From Novosphingobium terrae (GTDB taxonomy: Bacteria; Pseudomonadota; Alphaproteobacteria; Sphingomonadales; Sphingomonadaceae): DNA of 64,000 nt. Shown here in pieces: positions 1 to 8,882 of this stretch. The translations under genes were made by a program, and so were the position numbers. How positions within the stretch are numbered: the first letter of the stretch is position 1; every line of letters begins with the position of its first letter. The notes under the pieces were generated by a model, which was given only the letters and a program-made list of their open reading frames with translations, was not told where the DNA came from and ran no database searches. The stretch spans positions 2,232,001 to 2,296,000 of the forward strand of contig NZ_JABVZR010000002.1 of assembly GCF_017163935.1 (NCBI RefSeq), written 5' to 3'.

Positions 1-2325
1 GGTGCCGCCATTGGAGATGGCGGTGATCGCCCGGCTGTTGAACACATTCGATACGGTGGCACCGATGCGGAAGTGCTGGCCGATCTCCTGGCTCACCGCG
101 AATTCGCCCGTGCTGTAGGGGCTGAGGCGATACATGCGGATGCCGGTGGTGGTGACCACGCTGGAGGACAGTTCGGTGGCATATTGCGGCCCGGTGAACT
201 TCTGGCTGAAGGACACGCGCGTGCCGTGGTGGCGATAGATCAGTCCCGCCGCCGCCGTGCTGAAGGGCGCCTTGGCGATCTGCGCGCCCGTGGTACCGGA
301 ATGGGCGTAGTTGTAGGAGCCATTGCCGAACAGCGTCAGCCCGGCGATGGGCATATAGGCCAGCTGGCCTTCCACGCCCTTGTAATGCACGCTGCCGATG
401 TTCACCAGCGCGCCAGAAATCGCATTGGCTGAGGTATCGGTGGCGATCTTGTTGTTCACGTCGATCTTGTAGACATCGACATCGACCGAAACCTTCTTGC
501 CATGCCACACCGAGCCCAGCTGATAATTGGTCGAGGTCTGGGGCTTGACCGAGGCCAGCGCCGTGCTCTGCTGCACGGAACTGCCGGTGCCGGTGGTCGG
601 CGTGTAGAAACTGGAGAGATCAGGAACATACATGCCCTGAGCGTACTGGCCATAGACGGAAAGGTTCTGCACCGGCTGCCAGTTGATGGTGGCGAAGGGC
701 AGGGTCTTGGTCCAGGTGTGCGAGTTGTTCGAGGGCGAACGGTTGGCGTCAGCATTGACCAGCGCGTTTACGCCGCGGTTGAAGTTCACATATTTCACAC
801 CGGGCGTGACCGAGAGCGTGTCGGTGGGGCGGATTTCGAACTCGCCGAACAGCTGGAACTGGTCCCAACTGGAATTCTGCTCATACTTCAGGTTGGCCAT
901 GGAGATCGAAGGATATTGCGACGTGGCAGCCGTACCCAGATTGGCCTTCTGGTCATAGCTGGGCTGGCCGGTCGTCCAGTCAAAATCCCAGGTGTGGCGC
1001 CAGCTGTTGGCATGCTCGTACCAGCCGCCCACCTTCACCTTGCCATATTGGAAGGTGTAATCGACCTGACCGATGTAGCCCAGAACGCGGTATTTGTTGA
1101 GCTTGTTGTAGCCCGGAACGTCATTGGGGGCAGTCACCGCCTTGTAGGGCGAAGCCGCCGTGCCGGCACCGGTAAAGCCGCTGACGACCGTGGTGGTGTT
1201 CCCCGAGAGCGTGTTGTTGGTGTAACCGTACATATAGGCACGGTTGTCCATCGAGAAACCGCTGCCCAGCTCGCTCTGCAGACGCAGGTACGAGAAGTCG
1301 GTGGTCTTGTCGGTGCGGTTGTACTTCCAGTAATCCTGCTTCGTCGGGTCGCTGCCCATGCCGTAATTCAGCCCATACTGGCCGATGTTGGAACTGGCCG
1401 CGCAATTGGTGGCCTTCAGCGTGGCCGCACCAGAGACCTGTACGCCGCAGGTGGCGCCCTTCAGCACGTCTGACTGATAGTAGAAGTTGCGGTTGTAGGT
1501 GCTCAGAATGGTCAGCGTGTTGTGTTCGCCGATGGGCACCACGCCCTTGAAGAACAGGTTCTTGGAATTGACCGGCGAATTGGTCAGCGCGCCGTCGGAG
1601 CGCAGATACTGCCCGGCCAGCACGAATTTGGCGCCGTTCAGACTGTCGATCTTGCCGCTCTGGATTTCGAAACGACCGATGGCGCTGTTCCAGTTGCCCA
1701 GCAGACCTTCAGCCTGAACGCCACGCTTGTCACTGACATTGCGCGAATACATGTTGAGATTGCCACCGTAAGTGGCCTGACCCAGCTGGCTGGCATTGCC
1801 CGGCCCGCGATCGACCACGATGGTTTCGATCGTGTCGGAGGGGAAAAAGGCGGTGGAGTGATGGGTGGGGTTGTTGGTGTCGGCAAAGGGGATCGAGTCA
1901 TAGGTGACGTTGTATTCGCCATCCTGAAAACCGCGGATCACCGCCTTGGTTTCGCCAAAGCCCAGACCGTTGCCGGTGCCGGTGATCGAGACGCTGGGCG
2001 TCAGCGCGATCAACTCGTTGAAGTCCGAGGCGGCATTGGCATTGTCGATAAAATCGCGGCTGACCGCTGACTGCGGCTGGGTGGTGGTCAGCGAGGCCGA
2101 GAGCGGCGCGGCCTGCGCCGTGCCCGAGCCCAGCACGATGATGTCGGAGGAAGTCAGCGCCTGCTTGTCATTGGCCTGACCCGCCTGATTGGCGCTGGTC
2201 GATTGCGGATCGGCGGGATTGTCAGCCGGAGCGGGTGCCGGTTCGGTGGCAGCCAGAGCGGAGGTGGCGAAAAGGACGGTGGCCAAAGCGGTGCCGCCCT
2301 TCAAAAACGAAGGGAAAGAAATCAT
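1..2325 (-). CDS. TonB-dependent receptor (C-terminus beyond window)
   Basis: Outer-membrane active transporter, open from an ATG at 2325 to the window edge (775 codons, no stop, so 3'-partial). Residues 1-23 form a signal peptide ending ALA-A. A linker leads into the plug at about residue 60 (motif DIIVLGSGT, where sphingomonad receptors usually read IVVTG), with the plug segments AVIRGFQDGEYNVTYDSIP and VVDRGPGNASQLGQATYGG. The rest shows alternating aromatic/Gly beta-strand patterns typical of a 22-strand barrel. It is the last visible gene of an operon with an acid phosphatase and a YncE-like protein, so phosphate or an organophosphate is the likely cargo (inference). No STN domain is present. 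Confidence 0.93.
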   Translation of the reverse strand, partial: MISFPSFLKGGTALATVLFATSALAATEPAPAPADNPADPQSTSANQAGQANDKQALTSSDIIVLGSGTAQAAPLSASLTTTQPQSAVSRDFIDNANAASDFNELIALTPSVSITGTGNGLGFGETKAVIRGFQDGEYNVTYDSIPFADTNNPTHHSTAFFPSDTIETIVVDRGPGNASQLGQATYGGNLNMYSRNVSDKRGVQAEGLLGNWNSAIGRFEIQSGKIDSLNGAKFVLAGQYLRSDGALTNSPVNSKNLFFKGVVPIGEHNTLTILSTYNRNFYYQSDVLKGATCGVQVSGAATLKATNCAASSNIGQYGLNYGMGSDPTKQDYWKYNRTDKTTDFSYLRLQSELGSGFSMDNRAYMYGYTNNTLSGNTTTVVSGFTGAGTAASPYKAVTAPNDVPGYNKLNKYRVLGYIGQVDYTFQYGKVKVGGWYEHANSWRHTWDFDWTTGQPSYDQKANLGTAATSQYPSISMANLKYEQNSSWDQFQLFGEFEIRPTDTLSVTPGVKYVNFNRGVNALVNADANRSPSNNSHTWTKTLPFATINWQPVQNLSVYGQYAQGMYVPDLSSFYTPTTGTGSSVQQSTALASVKPQTSTNYQLGSVWHGKKVSVDVDVYKIDVNNKIATDTSANAISGALVNIGSVHYKGVEGQLAYMPIAGLTLFGNGSYNYAHSGTTGAQIAKAPFSTAAAGLIYRHHGTRVSFSQKFTGPQYATELSSSVVTTTGIRMYRLSPYSTGEFAVSQEIGQHFRIGATVSNVFNSRAITAISNGGT

Positions 2326-2350
2326 GATAAAAGCCCCCTGAAGGAAGGAA

Positions 2351-3073
2351 TTACGGCTTGGAAAGTTCGGCCCGTGCGGCGGCAATCTTGCCGGCCAGAC
2401 GCGGATCGGCGAGCAGATCGATGCCCACCATCGTGCCGATGACATGGCTGGCCTCGGTGTCGCTGGCGTAATGGGCGCCGCAATAGAGGCGGCTCACCGC
2501 ATAATCATGCGCGCGGGCCAGAATGAGCTGCGACTTTTCGGGCATCAGATGCGCCAGAACCCAGCCTACCGAATAGCCCAGCGTCGAATGGCCCGAAGGA
2601 TAGGACTTGTATTCCGGCTTGGCCGGATCAGGCTTGTATTCGCAGAAGGGGATCGAGGGATCGGTGCTGTAGGGGCGCATGCGGTGGAAAAAAGCCTTGC
2701 TGTCGCCCGCTGCCACATCCGCTTCGGACTGGACCAGCGTGAGCAGCGCCCAGGTGGCGGGTTTGGTTTTCAGGTCGAAGCCCAGCACATTGTTGAACAG
2801 TGAAGGATCTTCATTGTCGCTGTCCACCTTGGCCTGAGCCAGGCGTTCCGGCGTCGCCTTGGCCAGCAGGCGGTGCAGCGTCTCCAGTTCGAACGCCTCG
2901 GCGGGGGAGCCATGGGCGGCGGGCGGCGGCAGGATCTGCGCGGGGTTGAACCGGGCGGCATCGAGATATTGCAGATGCTTGGCGGGAGCTTGCGCCAGTG
3001 CCACGCCGGGAAGGGCGGCGCCGGTCAGGGCGGTGCAGGTCAGGGTCAGGGAAAGGGCGAGGAAACGCTTCAT
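2351..3073 (-). CDS. phoN: class A non-specific acid phosphatase (PAP2 superfamily)
   Basis: Periplasmic phosphomonoesterase of 240 residues with a Sec signal peptide (about 1-28, cleavage near ALA-Q). All three parts of the class A active-site signature are present: K126-x6-R133-P134, P159-S-G-H162 and S194-R-x5-H201-x3-D205. H201 would be the phosphoryl-accepting histidine of the family. Length is typical of PhoN/PhoC. It lies 26 nt downstream of the YncE-like gene and 25 nt upstream of the TonB receptor on the same strand, so one transcript is likely, controlled by the Pho box at 4196-4213. The enzyme would release inorganic phosphate from external phosphomonoesters. Confidence 0.93.
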   Translation of the reverse strand: MKRFLALSLTLTCTALTGAALPGVALAQAPAKHLQYLDAARFNPAQILPPPAAHGSPAEAFELETLHRLLAKATPERLAQAKVDSDNEDPSLFNNVLGFDLKTKPATWALLTLVQSEADVAAGDSKAFFHRMRPYSTDPSIPFCEYKPDPAKPEYKSYPSGHSTLGYSVGWVLAHLMPEKSQLILARAHDYAVSRLYCGAHYASDTEASHVIGTMVGIDLLADPRLAGKIAAARAELSKP

Positions 3074-3099
3074 GGTCGATCCTTTGCGGAATCTCTGTG

Positions 3100-4125
3100 T
3101 CAGGCCTTGGGGGCGACGATCAGGATGGTGAAGGTGCCGGGCAGCGGCTTGCCGCGCTTGGCGCCGGGCTCAGGCGCGGCCAGCGTGGCGGTGGGCAGAT
3201 AGATGCGCCCGTCGCGCGGATCGATCGCGCCGGTCTTGGCGCCCACCTGCGTGGGGATGATCTGTGCCACGCTCACATTGTTGGCGTCCGCGATCGACAG
3301 GGCCACCAGCGTGCCGCTGCCGCCGCAAGGCACGAAGGCCAGCCCGCGCGCTTCATCCAGCAGCACGGCATCGGCATCCTTGCCGATCGGCAGCGTGGTC
3401 AGCGTCTTGCCGCTGGCGGTGTCGATCACCAGCGCCACGCCATTGGCGCAGGCCGAGATCAGCCGCGTGCCATGGGCGAAACGGGCCAGACCCGTGGGGC
3501 CCTCGCAGCCGGGCAGCTCGATCTTGCGCAGCAGCTTGCCCTTGGCCAGATCGACTTCGGCGATCTTGGCCGCGTCTTCAAGGTTGATGAAGGCGCCGCC
3601 CTTGCCGTTGGTGACGGCGAATTCCAGCCCGCCTTCCAGCGTCATCGTGCCCACCACCTTGTGGCTTTTGGCAAGGATGGTGGTGATCGTGTTGCTGCCG
3701 GGGCTCATCACCGCAACCTTCCCGGTCTGCGCGTCATAGAAGGCGGCATCGGGCTTCTGGCCGCTGGGCAGCTGAGCATCGATATGGCCGGTGGCGGCGT
3801 CGATAAAGCGCGTCAGGCCGGTCTTGCCGTCGGTCTGCACCACGGTCTTGCCGCTCTCGATGGGCAGCGCCTGATGGCTGCCATCCGCTGTGGCGAGGGC
3901 GTCGGTGACCTTATGCGTGGCAATGTCCATCGCCATCACCGCATTGCTGCGCGCCACATAAAGCACGCCGCGCACGGGATCGACATTGGCGAAATCCCAG
4001 CCGCCATCGGCTCCGGCCACCTTGTCCACGACGGCATAGGCAGGAGCAGAGGCGGCATGTCCGGCGGCAGCGGACGCAAGGCAGCAGACGGCAAACGCCG
4101 TCGAACCCAGAAAGCGGGTGAGCAT
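3100..4125 (-). CDS. YncE/YVTN-type beta-propeller periplasmic protein
   Basis: 341 residues with a signal peptide (1-24, hydrophobic core FAVCCLASAAAG, cleavage near HAA). The mature part consists of repeating blades of the form GVLYVA..AVMAMDIATHKV, AAFYDAQTGKVAVMSPGSNTI and GGAFINLEDAAKIAEVDLAKGKL, as in YncE-like seven-bladed propellers. Family members bind ligands or partners in the periplasm but the substrate is generally unknown. It is the first gene of the operon with phoN and the TonB receptor. I infer a role in phosphate or phosphoester capture or as an accessory to the receptor. Two cysteines in the second half could form a disulfide. Confidence 0.8.
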   Translation of the reverse strand: MLTRFLGSTAFAVCCLASAAAGHAASAPAYAVVDKVAGADGGWDFANVDPVRGVLYVARSNAVMAMDIATHKVTDALATADGSHQALPIESGKTVVQTDGKTGLTRFIDAATGHIDAQLPSGQKPDAAFYDAQTGKVAVMSPGSNTITTILAKSHKVVGTMTLEGGLEFAVTNGKGGAFINLEDAAKIAEVDLAKGKLLRKIELPGCEGPTGLARFAHGTRLISACANGVALVIDTASGKTLTTLPIGKDADAVLLDEARGLAFVPCGGSGTLVALSIADANNVSVAQIIPTQVGAKTGAIDPRDGRIYLPTATLAAPEPGAKRGKPLPGTFTILIVAPKA

Positions 4126-4195
4126 GGAGGTGGACCCTGTGTTGTGAAAGGAAAGTGCAACGCGAATGTGTCGAGCTGCGAATTAGGGTCCGCAG

Positions 4196-4213
4196 ATGAC
4201 TGATCTGTGACGG
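4196..4213 (-). promoter_or_regulatory. candidate Pho box (PhoB operator)
   Basis: On the minus strand the 18 bases read CCGTCAC-AGAT-CAGTCAT: two 7-mers, each one mismatch from the PhoB consensus CTGTCAT/C, with the expected 4-nt spacer. About 8 nt downstream is CCTAAT (4187-4182), a 4/6 match to a -10 hexamer, which fits PhoB-activated promoters where the Pho box replaces the -35. It lies 70 nt upstream of the YncE-like start. It would place the YncE/phoN/TonB-receptor operon under phosphate-starvation control. Confidence 0.65.
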
Positions 4214-4240
4214 TTCCGTTGGCTTCGGGCGGAAAAGCCC

Positions 4241-4273
4241 AACATTGGGAAATGATAATCTCCCCTCAATGTT
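4241..4273. promoter_or_regulatory. inverted repeat upstream of the PLP/ATP-grasp operon
   Basis: AACATTG (4241-4247) is repeated inverted as CAATGTT (4267-4273), with an inner GGGA/TCCC pair (4247-4250, 4261-4264). It lies in the divergent intergenic region between the Pho-type operon and the decarboxylase gene. It could be an operator or the stem of a transcript structure; there is no T-tract to support a terminator. Confidence 0.35.
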
Positions 4274-4344
4274 TGGCATGGCCTGAAACCGGCGGAATGA
4301 CGGGCGATGTTTTCCTCACCGGGGGGATCATCCTGAGTGAAAAG

Positions 4345-4365
4345 TTTAGGCGGCGTTAACCTAAA
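4345..4365. promoter_or_regulatory. palindrome TTTAGG-N9-CCTAAA, candidate operator
   Basis: A perfect 6+6 inverted repeat with a 9-nt spacer, overlapped by a second pair GGCGTT/AACGCC (4352-4357, 4366-4371). It lies 104 nt upstream of the proposed GTG start of the PLP decarboxylase, in an AT-richer intergenic stretch. Symmetry and place fit a dimeric repressor site; no regulator gene lies beside it. Confidence 0.4.
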
Positions 4366-4468
4366 AACGCCATCATAGGCCCCGCAGAACGATGTGAAAT
4401 CTTCAAATTTATCAATGCTGACGGATATCGAAACAATCCGATCCCGGGCAGCTTCAGGGGTATGACGT

Positions 4469-5986
4469 GTGCTGGTGCTTCGTGACCATGATCATGATGG
4501 TATGATGCCCGGAGAGGCGGCGGGTGCTCAGGCCCCTTTGCCGACCCCCGCAGCCAGCCTCGATCCCGCCGACTGGGCGGCGCTCCGCGCGCAGGGTCAT
4601 CGCATGCTTGACGACATGTTCGACCATCTGGAGCATGTGAAGGAAGGCCCCCTCTGGCAGGAAGCGCCGCAAGCGATCCGCGCCACGATGCGGGCGCCGC
4701 TGCCGCTCGATCCCAGCGATCTGGCTGACGTTCACGCTCACTTCAAGCAGGCGGTTCTGCCCTTTCACGGCGGCAACATCCACCCCGGCTTCATGGGCTG
4801 GGTGCAGGGCGGCGGCACAGCGGTGGGCATGCTGGCCGAGATGCTGGCGGGCGGCCTCAACGCCAATCTGGGCGGGCGCGACCACATGCCGATCGAGGTC
4901 GAGCGCCAGATCGTCGCCTGGATGCGCGAGGGCTTTTGCTATCCCGACAGCGCCGATGGGCTGTTCCTCACCGGCACCTCGCAGGCCAATTTCGTGGCGA
5001 CCATCCTTGCGCGCACCCGCTGCTGCGGCGCATCGGTGCGGGGCGGCGGGATTGCCGAAGCGCCGCGCCTGATCGCCTATGCCTCCCGCGAAGTGCATGG
5101 CTGCGTGCCGCGCGCCATGGATATGGCGGGGCTCGGCACCGATGCCTTGCGACTGATCCCGGTCAATGCTCTGGGGCAGATGGAGGTTGAAGCGCTGCGC
5201 TGCCAAATCGCGCAGGACAAGGCCGCTGGCCTGACGCCCTTTATGGTGGTGGGCACGGCGGGCACGGTGAACACCGGCGCCGTCGATGATCTGACCGCGC
5301 TGGCCGCCATCGCTCACAGCGAAGGCCTGCATTTCCATGTCGATGGCGCGCTGGCGGCTTTGGCCATCTTCAGCGAGCGGCTCGCCCCTCTGCTGGCCGG
5401 GATCGAGCAGAGCGACAGCATCGCCTTTGATTTCCACAAATGGGGCAGCGTGCCCTATGACGCCGGTTTCCTGCTGGTGCGCGACGGCGCCTGGCAAAGG
5501 GCGGCTTTCGCCTCGCAGGCGGCCTATCTCACCCGCGCGCCTTCGGGCCTTGCCGGCGGTGAGTGGTGGCCCTGCGATATGGGGCCGGACCTGTCACGCG
5601 GCTTTCGCGCCCTCAAGACCTGGTTCACGCTCAAGACCTATGGGCTCAAGGCGCTCGGGCGGGCGATGGAGGCCAATTGCGATCTGGCAAGCGATCTGGC
5701 CCGCCGCGTTACAGCGCATCCCGATCTGGAACTGCTGGCACCGGTGGCGCTCAACATCGTCTGCTTCACCTATGCGCCGCGTGGGCAGGCGGGAAATCGC
5801 GACATCAACCGCCGCATCGTGGAAGACCTCCACGCCCAGGGCAAGGTTGCCCCCTCCCTGACCCTGATCGACGGCAAACCGGCCATCCGCGCCGCTTTCG
5901 TCAATCACCGCTCCACCCTTTCGGATGTCGACCTGCTGATCGAAGGCGTTCTCGCCTTTGGCGCGCGCGCGATCCACACCTTATGA
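4469..5986 (+). CDS. group II PLP-dependent amino acid decarboxylase
   Basis: Member of the aromatic-L-amino-acid/glutamate decarboxylase family, which removes the alpha-carboxylate of an amino acid to give an amine. Visible motifs: N-terminal substrate-loop sequence GGNIHPGFMGWVQGGG, LTGTSQANF (phosphate binding), GTAGTVNTGAVDD, HVDGA with D292 (pairs with the pyridine N), and FDFHKW with K324 (Schiff-base lysine). At 505 residues it is slightly longer than usual. The GTG start is supported by AGGGG eight bases upstream; ATGs at 4502 and 4505 lack a ribosome site. Substrate cannot be assigned. Its stop overlaps the next start (ATGA), so it is translationally coupled to the ATP-grasp gene. 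Confidence 0.88.
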   Translation: MLVLRDHDHDGMMPGEAAGAQAPLPTPAASLDPADWAALRAQGHRMLDDMFDHLEHVKEGPLWQEAPQAIRATMRAPLPLDPSDLADVHAHFKQAVLPFHGGNIHPGFMGWVQGGGTAVGMLAEMLAGGLNANLGGRDHMPIEVERQIVAWMREGFCYPDSADGLFLTGTSQANFVATILARTRCCGASVRGGGIAEAPRLIAYASREVHGCVPRAMDMAGLGTDALRLIPVNALGQMEVEALRCQIAQDKAAGLTPFMVVGTAGTVNTGAVDDLTALAAIAHSEGLHFHVDGALAALAIFSERLAPLLAGIEQSDSIAFDFHKWGSVPYDAGFLLVRDGAWQRAAFASQAAYLTRAPSGLAGGEWWPCDMGPDLSRGFRALKTWFTLKTYGLKALGRAMEANCDLASDLARRVTAHPDLELLAPVALNIVCFTYAPRGQAGNRDINRRIVEDLHAQGKVAPSLTLIDGKPAIRAAFVNHRSTLSDVDLLIEGVLAFGARAIHTL

Positions 5987-7239
5987 GATCCATGATGCAG
6001 ACCCTTGCCACCCGCCCCCCGATCCTTGACGCACCATCCATTCTGGGGCTGCATCGCATCCTGCCCATGGCCTATCGTCAGGAGTCCTTCGAGACCCTGT
6101 GGAACGAACGCCTGCAACGGCTGAAGGCCGATGATCGGGATGCGGCAGCCCTGATGGATATGGCGATCATCCTGCAAAGCCTGAGCCGCACGCAGGACGC
6201 CCGCGTGATGATGGATCAGGCCATCACCATCCGCAAAGACTATGCCGTGGTCCATGGCGATGGCTCGGGGCCGCGCCTGCTGGCGTTGGTCACGGCGGGC
6301 GATTTCATGGCCAACACGCCGATCGATTTCCTGCTGAACGGCTCGAATGCGGTGCTGCTGCTCCATTATGTCGATGCTGAAACGCCCGATCTGGACGATC
6401 TGCCCGATCACGATATCGCCTTTTTCGGCATCAGCGAGGCCAATGATCATGGGCCTGTGCTCGCCCGCATGGAGCGCCTGCTGCCTTCCTATCGCTGCCC
6501 GATGATGAACCGCGATCCGGCCCTGATTGCCAGGCTGACGCGCGACGGGGTCAGCGCGATGCTGGCCGATGAGCCCGCGATCCTGGCGCCCCGCAGCTAT
6601 CGCCTCAGCCGTGCGAAGGCGGCGGCGATTGCCTCGGGCGAAGCACCGCTCGGCGATCATCTGCCCGGGGGAGCATTCCCCATCATCATGCGCCCTGTTG
6701 GCACCCATGCGGGGCATGGCATGGAGCGTATCCTCGCTCCATCCGATCTGGCGGCCTATCTTGAAGGCGCTCACGGCGACCAGTTCTACATCGCCCCCTT
6801 TGTCGATTATCGCGGCGCCGATGGTCTGTTCAACAAGCAGCGCATCGTGCTGATCGACGGCAAGCCCTATGCCAGCCATATGGCGCTCTCCGAGCATTGG
6901 ATGGTGCATTATCTGAACGCCGGCATGGGGGAGAGTGCCGCAAAGCGCGCCGTCGAAGCCGGTTGGATGGAGCATTTCGACACGGATTTCGCGCAGCGCC
7001 ACGCCGCCGCTTTCGAGGCGCTGACCCGCCATATCGGCCTCGACTATTTCGGCATCGATTGCGCGGAACTGCCCGATGGGCGCTTGCTGGTCTTCGAAGT
7101 CGATGTGGCGATGATCGTGCATGACATGGATGATCGCGAAACCTTCCCCTACAAGGTGAAACCCATGCAGAAGCTCTTCGATGCTTTTATGGCCGCTGCC
7201 GCAAAGAAGCGGAGGCAAACCGCCATGCGGGTCGCATGA
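5983..7239 (+). CDS. ATP-grasp ligase with helical (TPR-like) N-terminus, RimK-like
   Basis: 418 residues. Residues about 25-90 are a helical segment with TPR-like spacing (YRQESFETLWNERLQRLKADDRDAAALMDMAIILQ in part). The remainder resembles ATP-grasp peptide/amide ligases: an N-terminal fold with DDLPDHDIAFFGISEAN, then MRPVGTHAGHGMERI (nucleotide-binding loop) and DYFGIDCAELPDGRLLVFEVDVAM (metal-binding acidic strand ending E-V-D instead of the usual E-x-N). Such enzymes join a carboxylate to an amine through an acyl phosphate. Its start overlaps the decarboxylase stop (ATGA at 5983) and its stop overlaps the next start (ATGA at 7236), so all three proteins are made together. It may conjugate the decarboxylase's amine (inference). 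Confidence 0.75.
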   Translation: MRSMMQTLATRPPILDAPSILGLHRILPMAYRQESFETLWNERLQRLKADDRDAAALMDMAIILQSLSRTQDARVMMDQAITIRKDYAVVHGDGSGPRLLALVTAGDFMANTPIDFLLNGSNAVLLLHYVDAETPDLDDLPDHDIAFFGISEANDHGPVLARMERLLPSYRCPMMNRDPALIARLTRDGVSAMLADEPAILAPRSYRLSRAKAAAIASGEAPLGDHLPGGAFPIIMRPVGTHAGHGMERILAPSDLAAYLEGAHGDQFYIAPFVDYRGADGLFNKQRIVLIDGKPYASHMALSEHWMVHYLNAGMGESAAKRAVEAGWMEHFDTDFAQRHAAAFEALTRHIGLDYFGIDCAELPDGRLLVFEVDVAMIVHDMDDRETFPYKVKPMQKLFDAFMAAAAKKRRQTAMRVA

Positions 7240-8756
7240 GCCGCCTCGATCCCGATGCGCTGCTGGCCAGTGGCGGGGATGAGCGTCTGGCGCTCGATCC
7301 CGCCAGCGGGCTGAACATCTATGGCTATGGGGTGGTGCCCCGGCCCGGCGATCTGGCCATGGGCTCTTCCACGGCCTCCACCATTTCCGCGCAGGCCCGT
7401 GAGGCGCTGGCCGCCTCGCATGCGCCGCTGATGGAACAGGTCCGGCGCGATGGCGAAGAGGTGACCTATCGGACCGAGGTCACCAGACTGAGCGGCAGGC
7501 TTCACGCTTTGCTGGGCGTGGATGGCGCGAATGCCGATGTTCTTTTCTCACCCTCGGGCACCGATCTCCATCTGCTGGCGACCACCTTGCTGGCGGGCGC
7601 CACACGCTCCCTGTTGACGATCACGCTGGAGGGCAGCGAGACCGGAAGCGGCGTGGTCACGGCGGCGGGCGGGCGACATTTCATGAGCCAGGCGCCCGAT
7701 GGTTCCCGCGTGGCCAAGGGCATGCCGCTGGAGGAAGTCCATCAGAGCCTTTCCCTGCCCGTGCGCGACGACACAGGCGCCCTGATCCCCTCCATCGAGA
7801 TCGAACGGCAGCTTGATCTGACGATCGGCGCGGCGATCCGCGCAGGTCGCGATTGCCTGCTGGTGACAGCGGATGTGACCAAGACCGGCCTGATCGCGCC
7901 CGACCTCGACACGGTCTTCCGTCTCAAGGCGCGCTATGGCGACCGGCTGTGGATCATGGTGGATGCCTGCCAACTGCGTATATCTCCGGCGACGATCCGG
8001 GCTTATCTGGCGCGCGGGATGATGGTGGCGATCACCGGCTCCAAATTTATGGGCGGGCCGATTTTCAGCGGTGCCTTGCTCTGCCCGCCCCCTGTTGCGC
8101 GGCCCCTGTCGGCGGCGATGGTGCCAGCGGCTTTGGGCGCCTACTTCGGTCAGGATGATGTGCCCGAAGGCTGGGCCATGCGGAGGCATCTGCCCCGCCG
8201 TGCCAATCTCGGCCTGTTGCTGCGCTGGCAGGCGGCGCTGTTCGAATGGGAGCAGCTTCAGGCGCTGGGAGGCGATGATGTCGCGCAGACGATCCAGAGT
8301 TTCGCCACGGCGGTCACACGCCGGTTGACGGGCGATGCCGCTTTCGAACCCATCGCAACCCGGCCTCTGGATCGCGGTGCGCTGCAGGTTTCGCAGCCGC
8401 ATAAGATCGACACCACCCCCACGATCTTTCCTTTCCTGCTGGCCCGACTGGATGGCGCCGGGCGCCGGGCCGGATGGCTGGACAGGGATGAAACCCGCCT
8501 TGTCTACGATCATCTGGCCTCGGGAAAAGTGGCGAGCCGGAGCATCCGTCTTGGCCAGCCCGTGGCATGCGGGGCGAGGGGCGGCGTGCCCGTCTCGGCA
8601 CTGCGCCTGTGCCTGAGTGCAAGGCTGATCGTGGATTGCTGCGGCAAGGCGGATGGCATGGAGCGTCTGGCGGAGGATGCCATGCTGGCGCTCGATGGCG
8701 CCGCGCAGGCAGCGCGGGATCTGGCCGTCGCCACGCCGCTGAGGAAATCGGCGTGA
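7236..8756 (+). CDS. fold-type-I PLP enzyme, class V aminotransferase/desulfurase-like
   Basis: 506 residues. Features of the class V/cysteine desulfurase superfamily: FSPSGTDLHLLAT (cofactor-phosphate loop), LVTADVTKTGLIAPD, MVDACQLRIS with D243 opposite the pyridine nitrogen, and ITGSKFMGGP with K270 as the probable Schiff-base lysine. No close family name comes to mind, and the sequence lacks the usual ligands of a dedicated cysteine desulfurase active-site loop. Start ATG overlaps the ATP-grasp stop by four bases. With a decarboxylase and a ligase in the same operon it may supply or modify an amino-acid substrate by transamination, elimination or beta-replacement (inference). Confidence 0.7.
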   Translation: MSRLDPDALLASGGDERLALDPASGLNIYGYGVVPRPGDLAMGSSTASTISAQAREALAASHAPLMEQVRRDGEEVTYRTEVTRLSGRLHALLGVDGANADVLFSPSGTDLHLLATTLLAGATRSLLTITLEGSETGSGVVTAAGGRHFMSQAPDGSRVAKGMPLEEVHQSLSLPVRDDTGALIPSIEIERQLDLTIGAAIRAGRDCLLVTADVTKTGLIAPDLDTVFRLKARYGDRLWIMVDACQLRISPATIRAYLARGMMVAITGSKFMGGPIFSGALLCPPPVARPLSAAMVPAALGAYFGQDDVPEGWAMRRHLPRRANLGLLLRWQAALFEWEQLQALGGDDVAQTIQSFATAVTRRLTGDAAFEPIATRPLDRGALQVSQPHKIDTTPTIFPFLLARLDGAGRRAGWLDRDETRLVYDHLASGKVASRSIRLGQPVACGARGGVPVSALRLCLSARLIVDCCGKADGMERLAEDAMLALDGAAQAARDLAVATPLRKSA

Positions 8757-8882
8757 TGCGGCGGGTGGAACGTGCCCAGCTTCGAGTGTAATCAGGAACT
8801 GGACAAGGATTTATCGACAGGAAAGCGAATGCAAAAAGGGGAGGCATGCGCAAAGCCCTTTCCCAGTCGGACTTGCTTCCCG

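Noticed and set aside
2998..4203. 401-codon plus-strand frame opposite the YncE-like gene
   Set aside because: Antisense of a well-defined propeller gene with signal peptide and repeats.
5905..7218. 437-codon minus-strand frame opposite the ATP-grasp gene
   Set aside because: No ribosome site or motif, and the plus-strand genes are translationally coupled through ATGA overlaps.
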